DNA of 64,000 nt from Serinibacter arcticus (GTDB lineage: Bacteria; Actinomycetota; Actinomycetes; Actinomycetales; Beutenbergiaceae). Below are positions 7,037 to 14,368 of the stretch, one piece after another. The stretch covers positions 2,046,001 through 2,110,000 of the forward strand of contig NZ_PYHR01000002.1 of NCBI RefSeq assembly GCF_003121705.1. The letters are read 5' to 3'. How positions within the stretch are numbered: the first letter of the stretch is position 1; each line of letters opens with the position of its first letter. The notes below the pieces were generated by a model. The model worked only from the letters and a program-made list of their open reading frames with translations, searched no databases and was not told the origin of the DNA. A program made the translations under genes and the position numbers.

Positions 7037-9057
7037 GCGGCGGGTTCGATCCGCTCGTGCCGCGCGAGATCGACCGGTGGTCGGTGCTGCCGCTGGACGC
7101 CGACCTCTCCGACGGCGAGGCCGCCGTCGCGCTCGAGGACGCCAAGATCCTCGCCGGGCCCGACGATCCTGCCGACCGGCCGCGCTGGCGCGAGCAGCTG
7201 CGCACCTGGCGCGACGGCGTCCTGGCGCGCCATCCCGACCTCGGCGCCCGCTACGACCGGCCCGAGACCGCGTGGTCCTCGCGCTGCTTCGCGGTGGCGC
7301 AGGTGTGGCTGTGGGACGAGCTGTTCTTCGACTCAGCTGCTCAGCGCTTCACGCCCGAGCGCCTCCTGGCCGACGCGCGCGAGCGCCTCGGCGGTCTCGA
7401 CGGCCTCGTGCTCTGGCACGCGTACCCGGTCATCGGCATCGACGACCGCAACCAGTGGGACTTCTACGACGTCCCTGGACTGGCGGAGGCCGCTGCCGCG
7501 CTGCAGGCCGCGGGCGTCGCCGTCTTCGTCGACTACAACCCGTGGGACACCGGAACACGTCGGGCCGCCGGCACCGACGCCGAGGAGCTGGCCGCGACCA
7601 TCCGCCGGCTCGGCGCCGACGGCGTCTTCCTCGACACGCTGCGCAAGGCCGACCCCGAGCTGGTCGCCACGCTCGAGGCGGCGCGCCCCGGCATCGCGCT
7701 CGAGGGCGAGTCCAAGCTCGCGACCGAGCGGATCGCCGACCACGCGACGTCGTGGGCCCAGTGGTTCGCCGACTCCCCCGTCCCCGGCGTGCTGCGCGCC
7801 CACTGGCTCGAGCGCCGGCACCTGCAGCACCACGTGCGGCGCTGGAACCGTGACCACGCCGAGGAGCTCACGTCGGCCTGGCTCAACGGCGTCGGGGTCA
7901 TGGTCTGGGAGGTGGTCTTCGGCGTCTGGGTGGGCTGGAACCCGCGCGACGCCTCGACCCTGCGGCGCATGCTGCCCGTCCAGCGCGCGCTGGCGGACGT
8001 GCTGCACCGGGGTGACTGGACCCCGCTGACCGACCTGGGCCCCGAGGCCCCCGGGCAGGGCATCTTCGGTTCGCTCTACGAGACGGACGATCTCCGCCTG
8101 TGGACGCTGGCGAGCCGGTCCGACGTCGACCACGTCCTCGCCCTCCCGGCCGACGCCCCCGGACGCTGGCTCGCGCTGCACGACGGCGTCGAGCTGGAGC
8201 TGGCCGACGGCGAGACCGGCACCCTCGAGGTGACCGTGCCCGCGCGCTCGATCGCGGCAGCGGTGCACGTGCCACCGGGGGTCGCGCCGCCGGATCTCGC
8301 ATCGCTGCAGGCCGAGCTCGCCGCGATCCGGGCGACCACGCCGGATCACGACGGCGACGCCTCCTTCGGCCACCGGCGCGCGGTCCGCACCGCCGGTGCC
8401 CCCTCGCGGGGCGGGGCGCCCGCGGACGCGACGGTCGTCGTCGTGCCCCCGGGCGAGCACGTGCTGACCGTGCGGTTCCGGCAGCGCGAGACCGGGATGT
8501 ACGACGGCGCCCCGTACGTGGACGAGTGGAAGCCGCTGCCACCCCGGCTGCACGACTCCCGCACGCTCGAACGCGTCGCGACGCTCGCGCACCCGGTCGC
8601 CGTCGCCGCCCGTGAGGTGAGCGAGGCGGAGTTCGACGCGTTCGTCGACGCGACCGGCTACGTCCCCGCCGTCGCGCACCGCTTCCGTACCGAGCGCCGC
8701 GGGCCGGACGCCCCGGTCACCGGCGTGAACCTCGCCGACACCCGCGCCTACGCCGCCTGGTGCGGCGCGCGCCTGCCGACCGAGGACGAGTGGCAGCTCG
8801 CGGCGTCGCTGCAAGGTTTCGAGCGCCGCGCCCCCGCGGTGTGGAGCTGGACGGAGAGCGAGCACACCGACGGCCGCACCCGGTTCGTCATGCTCAAGGG
8901 CGGCAGCGACCACGTCAGCGAGGGCTCGGACTGGTACACCGACGGCGGCGTCCGTCCACCCGAGTTCACGCTGAAGTTCCTGGTGCCGGGGCTCGGGATC
9001 GAGCGGTCGCCGAGCATCGGCTTCCGGATCTGCTGGGACACCGAGGGAGCATCATGA
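7033..9057 (+). CDS. Glycosidase-like (TIM-barrel) protein fused to a formylglycine-enzyme-like domain
   Basis: A 674-residue two-part protein. Residues 1 to about 440 resemble a (beta/alpha)8 glycoside hydrolase: strands such as LVLWHAYPVIGIDDRNQW, VAVFVDYNPWDTG and DGVFLDTLRKA (near residue 195) alternate with helices, and acidic residues close the strands. Residues about 524-670 match the C-type-lectin-like FGE/SUMF1 fold (VSEAEFDAFVDATGY, WCGARLPTEDEW near residue 576, ending SIGFRIC). The active FGE cysteine arrangement is not evident, so the domain may be structural or carbohydrate-binding. No signal peptide is seen, so it acts in the cytoplasm on imported material. No GH family number can be assigned from reading alone. 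It is coupled at both ends by ATGA overlaps. Confidence 0.75.
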   Translation: MSGGFDPLVPREIDRWSVLPLDADLSDGEAAVALEDAKILAGPDDPADRPRWREQLRTWRDGVLARHPDLGARYDRPETAWSSRCFAVAQVWLWDELFFDSAAQRFTPERLLADARERLGGLDGLVLWHAYPVIGIDDRNQWDFYDVPGLAEAAAALQAAGVAVFVDYNPWDTGTRRAAGTDAEELAATIRRLGADGVFLDTLRKADPELVATLEAARPGIALEGESKLATERIADHATSWAQWFADSPVPGVLRAHWLERRHLQHHVRRWNRDHAEELTSAWLNGVGVMVWEVVFGVWVGWNPRDASTLRRMLPVQRALADVLHRGDWTPLTDLGPEAPGQGIFGSLYETDDLRLWTLASRSDVDHVLALPADAPGRWLALHDGVELELADGETGTLEVTVPARSIAAAVHVPPGVAPPDLASLQAELAAIRATTPDHDGDASFGHRRAVRTAGAPSRGGAPADATVVVVPPGEHVLTVRFRQRETGMYDGAPYVDEWKPLPPRLHDSRTLERVATLAHPVAVAAREVSEAEFDAFVDATGYVPAVAHRFRTERRGPDAPVTGVNLADTRAYAAWCGARLPTEDEWQLAASLQGFERRAPAVWSWTESEHTDGRTRFVMLKGGSDHVSEGSDWYTDGGVRPPEFTLKFLVPGLGIERSPSIGFRICWDTEGAS

Positions 9058-10280
9058 CGGAGAGCAGCACACCGGAGGGCAGCACATTGGAGGGCAGCGG
9101 AGCTCTCGCTGGCCTCCGTGTCATCGACGCCTCGACCCTGTTCGCGGGCCCGATGGCCGCGATGCACCTGGGCGACATGGGCGCCGAGGTGATCAAGGTC
9201 GAGCACCCGCGCCGGCCCGACCCGTCGCGCGGCCACGGTCCCTCGCGCGACGGTCACAACCTGTGGTGGGCCACGCTCGGGCGCAACAAGCGCACGGTCC
9301 AGCTCGACCTCGGCAGCGAGGGCGGGGCCGAGGCGTTCCGGCGGCTGGCCGCGAGCGCCGACGTCGTGATCGAGAACTTCCGCCCCGACACGCTGGAGCG
9401 CTGGGGGCTGGGGTACGAGGCGCTGAGCGCCGACAACCCCGGGCTGGTGCTCGCGCGCGTCACCGGGTTCGGGCAGATCGGGCCGTACCGCCGCCGGCCC
9501 GGGTTCGGCACGCTCGCGGAGGCGATGAGCGGGTTCGCCGCCATGACCGGCGAGGCGGACGGGCCGCCGACGCTGCCGCCGTTCGGGCTCGCGGACGGGA
9601 TCGCGTCGCTCGCGACCGCCTTCGCCGTCATGGTCGCGCTCCACTCGCGCGAGCGGACGGGGCTCGGGCAGGTCGTGGACCTCGCGATCGTCGAGCCGAT
9701 CCTCGCGCTGCTCGGACCGCAGATCAGCCGGTTCCAGCAGCTCGGCACCGTGCAGGCGCGCACGGGCAACCGCTCCTCCAACAACGCGCCGCGCAACACC
9801 TACGCCACGGCCGACGGCTCGTGGGTGGCGGTGTCGACGTCGGCGCAGTCGATCGCGGAGCGCGTCATGACGCTCGTGGGTCGCCCCGACCTCGCGCAGC
9901 AGCCGTGGTTCGCCGCCGGTTCCACGCGGGCCGAGCACGCCGACGAGCTCGACGAGGCGGTCGGGTCGTGGATCGCGGCGCGGCCGCGCGCGGAGGTCGT
10001 CGCGGCCTTCGAGGAGGCCCAGGCCGCGATCGCGCCGATCTACGACGCGTCCGACATCGCCGTCGACCCCCAGTTCGCCGCGCTCGGCACGATCCGCACG
10101 CTCGAGGATCCAAACCTGGGCGAGATCGCGATGCAGGGCCCGCTGTTCCGGCTGTCGCGTGACGCGGGCGTCATCGCGCACACCGGGCGCGCGCCCGGCG
10201 CCGACACCGACGCCGTGCTCGCGGAGCTCGGCTACTCCGCCGACGAGATCGCGGCGCTGCGCGGGGCGGGGTCGGTGTGA
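9054..10280 (+). CDS. CaiB/BaiF family (class III) CoA transferase
   Basis: A 408-residue family-III CoA transferase, which moves CoA between carboxylic acids. The N-terminal Rossmann part is typical: GLRVIDASTLFAGPMAAMHLGDMGA followed by EVIKVEHP and RNKRTVQLDL. The conserved catalytic aspartate is probably in GLADGIASLA near residue 181. The N-terminus has a short Ser/Thr/Glu/Gly-rich extension (residues 1-15) that looks disordered. Co-transcribed with a CitE/HpcH-type lyase, it would activate an acid released by the upstream hydrolases as its CoA ester. The acid is unknown. Start and stop are both coupled to neighbours (ATGA and GTGA overlaps). Confidence 0.9.
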   Translation: MTESSTPEGSTLEGSGALAGLRVIDASTLFAGPMAAMHLGDMGAEVIKVEHPRRPDPSRGHGPSRDGHNLWWATLGRNKRTVQLDLGSEGGAEAFRRLAASADVVIENFRPDTLERWGLGYEALSADNPGLVLARVTGFGQIGPYRRRPGFGTLAEAMSGFAAMTGEADGPPTLPPFGLADGIASLATAFAVMVALHSRERTGLGQVVDLAIVEPILALLGPQISRFQQLGTVQARTGNRSSNNAPRNTYATADGSWVAVSTSAQSIAERVMTLVGRPDLAQQPWFAAGSTRAEHADELDEAVGSWIAARPRAEVVAAFEEAQAAIAPIYDASDIAVDPQFAALGTIRTLEDPNLGEIAMQGPLFRLSRDAGVIAHTGRAPGADTDAVLAELGYSADEIAALRGAGSV

Positions 10281-11191
10281 GCGCCCTCCCGCCGGTCACC
10301 GGGCTGTACGTGCCCGGCAGCCGCCCCGACCGGTTCGACAAGGCGCTGGCCACGGGCACCGAGCTGCTCATCCTCGACCTCGAGGACGCGGTCGCGCCGG
10401 AGGCGAAGGAGGACGCGCTCGACGCCGTCGTCGCCTGGGTGCGCGCGCTGCTCGAGAGCGACGGCGACGCCGACGACGGCGTCGTCGGCGCCGCGACGCC
10501 CCCGGTCCTCCAGGTCCGCGTCAACGCCGCCGGCACCCCCTGGCACGACGCCGACCTGGCCGCCCTCGCGGACCTGCCGCCCGCCGTCGAGATCCGCCTC
10601 CCGAAGGTGGAGACGACCGGCGAGCTCGACGCCGTCGCCCGCGCCGTCGGGCACCACCCGGTCACGCCGATCCTCGAGACGGCCCGCGGGGTCGAGCACG
10701 CCGTCGCGATCGCGGCGCACGACGCCGTGACACGGCTCGCGCTCGGCGAGTCCGACCTCCGCAGCGACCTCGGCACCGGCGCGGGCCCCGACGCCGAGCC
10801 CGCGATCACCTACGCGCGGATCCGGCTCCTGTTCGCCGCGCGCGCGGCCGGTCTCGACGCCCCGATGCTGTCCGCCTACCCGGCGATCCGCGACCTCGAC
10901 GGGCTCCGCGCCGACACCGCGCGCGGCCGAGCGCTCGGCGCGAGCGGCCGGGTGGCGATTCACCCCAGCCAGCTGCCCGTGATCGCCGAGGTGTTCGCGC
11001 CGGCCGAGGACGAGGTCGCCTGGGCCACCGCCGTCGTGACCGCCCTGGACGCCTCCCGCGGTGCCGTCACCCGCCTGCCGGACGGCGCGATGGTCGACCC
11101 CGCCATGCGCGGCCGGGCCACCCGGATCCTCCGCCGCTCCACCACGACCAGCAGCAGCACCAGCACCACCAGCACCCCACCCCCACGCTGA
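10277..11191 (+). CDS. HpcH/HpaI aldolase / citrate lyase beta-subunit family protein
   Basis: A 304-residue CitE-like lyase/aldolase. The family cleaves beta-hydroxyacyl-CoA esters (malyl-CoA, citramalyl-CoA and similar) using a divalent metal and a CoA-binding barrel. Visible motifs are VPGSRPDRFDKAL at the N-terminus, LILDLEDAVAPEAK near residue 31, the glutamate of ILETARG, the aspartate of LGESDLRSDLG, and the C-terminal IHPSQ segment, all typical of CitE-like proteins. An unusual Ser/Thr/Pro-rich tail (last 20 residues) is low complexity. It is the last gene of the importer operon, and a hairpin follows at 11207-11239. With the CoA transferase it forms an acyl-CoA activation and cleavage pair. 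Confidence 0.9.
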   Translation: MSALPPVTGLYVPGSRPDRFDKALATGTELLILDLEDAVAPEAKEDALDAVVAWVRALLESDGDADDGVVGAATPPVLQVRVNAAGTPWHDADLAALADLPPAVEIRLPKVETTGELDAVARAVGHHPVTPILETARGVEHAVAIAAHDAVTRLALGESDLRSDLGTGAGPDAEPAITYARIRLLFAARAAGLDAPMLSAYPAIRDLDGLRADTARGRALGASGRVAIHPSQLPVIAEVFAPAEDEVAWATAVVTALDASRGAVTRLPDGAMVDPAMRGRATRILRRSTTTSSSTSTTSTPPPR

Positions 11192-11206
11192 GGACGACCC
11201 ATCCGC

Positions 11207-11239
11207 CGTGAGGGCGCCCCTCCCTGCCTCGCCCTCACG
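11207..11239 (+). terminator. Hairpin terminator after the catabolic operon
   Basis: A perfect 10-base inverted repeat (CGTGAGGGCG at 11207-11216 and its complement at 11230-11239, loop 13 bases) lies 16 bases after the last operon gene and 44 bases before the next start. A T tract is lacking, as is usual in this GC-rich DNA. Confidence 0.6.
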
Positions 11240-11282
11240 ACGGAGGGATCGCCCTCGGCGGACCACTGACGAAGGAGTCATC

Positions 11283-13748
11283 GTGTCCGACCGTTCTCCC
11301 TCCCCTCGAGACCTCCTGCGCCGCGCCGCCGTCGGCGCCGCCGGCGCGGGCCTCGCGCTCGCCGGCGGCGTCGTCGCCGCCCTCCCCGCCCAGGCCGCGC
11401 CGGCCGCCGGCACCGTGCAGACGGCGACGGCGCCGTCGGACGCCGTCGGCTCGATCGACTACACGGTGTACCTACCGCCGGGCTACGACCCCGCGGCCGA
11501 CTACCCCTCCCTGTACCTCCTGCACGGCCGCGGCGACACGATGGCCGCCTGGCCCCAGGTCACCCCGACGCTGGACCGACTCATCGAGGAGGGCGCGATC
11601 CCGCCGCTCGTCGTCGTGATGCCGGACGCCCCGTGGTCGATGCGCGGCGGCTACTACGTCGACTCCCTCTACACCGGTGACGACGGCGGAGGCCCCGGCG
11701 CCGCCGTCGAGACGGCCTTCACCACCGACCTGATCGAGCACGTGGACACCACCTACGCCACGGTCGACGACCCGGGCGCGCGCGCCGTCGGCGGCTACTC
11801 GATGGGTGGCGCGGGCGCGCTGCGCTACGCCACCGCGCACCAGGACCTGTTCTCGGCCGGCCTGATCCTGAGCCCTGCCGTGTACGTCCCGACGCCGCCA
11901 CTGGACTCCTCCACGCGCGAGTTCGGCGCGTACGGCGTCGGAAACGCCCTCTTCGACGAGGCGCGCTACACCGAGCTCGCCTACCCGAGCACGTTCGCCG
12001 CGCTGGACGAGTCCTCGCCGCTCCACCTGTTCATCGCCGTCGGCGACGACGAGTGGGCCAACCCGCTGCCCGAGGACGCGATCCACGACCTCGATCACGA
12101 GGCCGCCACGCTCTACAACGCCGCCAAGCGCGTGCCCGGCCTCACCTCCGAGCTGCGCGTCTACGACGGCGGCCACGACTGGGGCGTCTGGGGCCGCGGC
12201 TTCGAGGAGGGCATGCGCGACATCGGCCCGCGCCTGCGCACCGCGCCGCCGCCCGCCTTCCCCGGCACGCAGGTCGGCTCCGAGGGCCAGGACTACGCCG
12301 GAGGCGTGCTCGCGCTGCCCGACGGCCACGCGATCACGGCCACGAACCTCGCCGCCTCCGGGATGGGCCACACGAGTGCGGGCGCGCTCGACGTCGTCGT
12401 GCAGCGCCTCGACACCTCCGGCGAGGTCGTGTGGCGGACGGCGATCGCCGGCCCGGCCAACGACCGGGCCTACGGCGTCGTGAGCGACGGCGCGGGCGGC
12501 GTGCTCGTCGGCGGCTTCACGCGCGCGGCGACCGACGACGTGCTCCTCACCCGGATCTCCGGCGACGGCGAGACGCTGTGGACGCGGACGGTCGGCGACC
12601 GGGCCGCGGCGGACCGCGCCTACGCGATCACCCCGGACGGCGACGGCGGCGCCTATCTCGCGGGGTACGCGTCCGGCACGCTGCCGCCCGCGGCGGGCCA
12701 GGCCGGCCCGGCGCACGCCCCGGCCGGCGACAAGGACGCGGCGCTCGTGCACGTGGACGGTGACGGCGAGGTCGTCTGGACGGCCGGCGTCGGCGGCGCG
12801 GGCGAGGACAAGGCCTACGCGGTGACGACGGCGGCCGACGGCACCGTGGTCGTCGCGGGCAGCACCACCGGCGCGATGCCGGGCGGCACGCCCGCCGGCG
12901 GGCTCGACGCCTGGGTGGCGGGCTTCTCGCCCGCGGGGGTGCGCCTCTGGCTGCACCAGATCGGCACCGACGGCTCCGACCAGCTGCAGGCGCTCGTGCG
13001 GACGCCCGACGGCGTGGTGGCCGCCGGGTACGCGGGCGGCGCCCTGCCCGGCGCGACGTCGGCGGGCGCGTCCGACCTCGTGGCGATCGCGCTGACGTCC
13101 GGCGGCGAGACGCTCTGGACCCGGCAGGTCGGCACGGCCGGTGACGACCGCGGCGCCGCGCTCGTGCCAGGGGCCGACGGCGGCGTGGTCCTGATCGGGC
13201 ACTCCGACGGCGCGTGGGACGTGCCCGCGGGCGGGGTCGACGTCGTCGTGCTGCCGCTCTCGGCGAGCGGTGAGCCCGGTGCCGCGCAGCAGCTCGGGTC
13301 CCCCCAGCGCGACGGGGCCGACGAGTGGGACGAGGCCAACGTGTTCGCCTCCGTCGCCGACGACGGCGCGAGCGCCTGGGTCCAGGGGATCACGTTCGGC
13401 GCGGTCGACGGCGGGGTCAACCTCGGCCTGACCGACGTCTTCCTGACGCAGGTCGCGCTGGCCGGGGGCGACCCCGAGCCCACGGACCCGCCGACGACGA
13501 CGTCACCGCCGGCCGAGCCGTCGCCGACCGACACCGGGACGGGCGGCGCGCTGCCCCCGGGTCCGGGTGGACCGGGAGGACCCAGCGGCGGCGGCTTGGG
13601 TGCGGGCGGCGGCGCGGGCGGCGCCCTCGGCGCGACCGGCGTCGACGCGCTCGGCCTGGTCGCCGCGGCCACCGCCCTCCTGGCGGCCGGCGGCCTGGCG
13701 CTGCGCCACCGCCGTCGCGCCCAGGTCCTCCGCCTGACGGGCGCCTGA
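11283..13748 (+). CDS. Secreted, probably wall-anchored esterase with beta-propeller-like repeats
   Basis: An 821-residue exported protein. The GTG start follows GAAGGAG by 5 bases. The N-terminus has a Tat-like twin arginine (DLLRRAAVG), a hydrophobic core and an AQA cleavage site near residue 40. Residues about 55-310 are an esterase-D/PF00756-type alpha/beta hydrolase: LYLLHGRGD oxyanion strand, nucleophile elbow G-Y-S-M-G near residue 173, and GGHDWGVWG histidine near residue 296. Residues about 330-720 contain repeated units of the pattern GGVLVGGFT...GETLWTRTVG, like SBBP/beta-propeller repeats. A Pro/Thr/Ser stalk leads to L-G-A-T-G (near residue 782), a hydrophobic segment and an RHRRR tail, the layout of a sortase E-type sorting signal. 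Polysaccharide-ester or mycolyl-like substrates are possible but unproven. Confidence 0.85.
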   Translation: MSDRSPSPRDLLRRAAVGAAGAGLALAGGVVAALPAQAAPAAGTVQTATAPSDAVGSIDYTVYLPPGYDPAADYPSLYLLHGRGDTMAAWPQVTPTLDRLIEEGAIPPLVVVMPDAPWSMRGGYYVDSLYTGDDGGGPGAAVETAFTTDLIEHVDTTYATVDDPGARAVGGYSMGGAGALRYATAHQDLFSAGLILSPAVYVPTPPLDSSTREFGAYGVGNALFDEARYTELAYPSTFAALDESSPLHLFIAVGDDEWANPLPEDAIHDLDHEAATLYNAAKRVPGLTSELRVYDGGHDWGVWGRGFEEGMRDIGPRLRTAPPPAFPGTQVGSEGQDYAGGVLALPDGHAITATNLAASGMGHTSAGALDVVVQRLDTSGEVVWRTAIAGPANDRAYGVVSDGAGGVLVGGFTRAATDDVLLTRISGDGETLWTRTVGDRAAADRAYAITPDGDGGAYLAGYASGTLPPAAGQAGPAHAPAGDKDAALVHVDGDGEVVWTAGVGGAGEDKAYAVTTAADGTVVVAGSTTGAMPGGTPAGGLDAWVAGFSPAGVRLWLHQIGTDGSDQLQALVRTPDGVVAAGYAGGALPGATSAGASDLVAIALTSGGETLWTRQVGTAGDDRGAALVPGADGGVVLIGHSDGAWDVPAGGVDVVVLPLSASGEPGAAQQLGSPQRDGADEWDEANVFASVADDGASAWVQGITFGAVDGGVNLGLTDVFLTQVALAGGDPEPTDPPTTTSPPAEPSPTDTGTGGALPPGPGGPGGPSGGGLGAGGGAGGALGATGVDALGLVAAATALLAAGGLALRHRRRAQVLRLTGA

Positions 13749-13785
13749 CGGGCGCCTGACCGCGCACTCGTGGCATCGTCGAGGG

Positions 13786-14241
13786 ATGACGACACTCAAC
13801 GCAGCCCGCCTCCGGACCGCCGCGCTCACCGCCGTCGGCACCACCGTCTACTACGCCGTTCCCGACCTGATCGACCGCCGCCCGGCCCGTGCCGCCGCCA
13901 AGACCGCGATCGTCGCGGGGCTCGCCGCCGTCTCGTTCGACGACTTCCGCCGGACCCGCACGGAGGAGGAGAGCGAGGGGATCGAGGTGCTGCGGGAGCA
14001 GCTGGGGCGTCGCACACCGCAGGAGCGCCTCGTCCTCGGCGGTCTCGCCGCGGCGACGGCGGGGGTCTCGACGGCGTTCCTCGTCGCGGCCGAGAAGTGG
14101 CTCTACCGGCGCGGGGAGCGTCGCGTCGCGGAGGGGAACCGCTGGGGCCACCTGCGTGGCGCCGTCGTGCTCGGGGCGCTCGCCGGAGCGCTCGCGCTGG
14201 CGCCTCCCGGCACGACGGCCGGGCCCGCCGAGGGCGCCTGA
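13786..14241 (+). CDS. Small predicted membrane protein, function unknown
   Basis: A 151-residue protein not recognised as a named family. Two hydrophobic regions are visible, at about residues 10-28 and 77-95, plus a third near residues 128-143, separated by an arginine/glutamate-rich segment (RRTRTEEESEGIEVLREQLGR) that is probably cytoplasmic. It has no signal peptide cleavage site. The codon composition is like that of its neighbours and the reading frame is preserved to a strong bidirectional terminator. The ATG lies 37 bases after the esterase gene, so it could be co-transcribed with it. Confidence 0.6.
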   Translation: MTTLNAARLRTAALTAVGTTVYYAVPDLIDRRPARAAAKTAIVAGLAAVSFDDFRRTRTEEESEGIEVLREQLGRRTPQERLVLGGLAAATAGVSTAFLVAAEKWLYRRGERRVAEGNRWGHLRGAVVLGALAGALALAPPGTTAGPAEGA

Positions 14242-14275
14242 CCCGAACGCCGCCCGACCCGAGCACCCCAGAACG

Positions 14276-14331
14276 CCGGAACGCCCCGGGGCCCGCCATC
14301 CACGTGGATGGCGGGCCCCGGGGCGTTCCGG
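14276..14331. terminator. Perfect 56-bp palindrome, bidirectional terminator
   Basis: Two 28-base arms (14276-14303 and 14304-14331) are exact reverse complements centred on CACGTG with no loop bases beyond the fold itself. It sits between the converging ends of the small membrane protein gene and the giant surface-protein gene, which is where a shared terminator is expected. Confidence 0.85.
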
Positions 14332-14368
14332 CTGCGGGCGGGGTCTCCCCCACCCGCAGCCGTGATCG

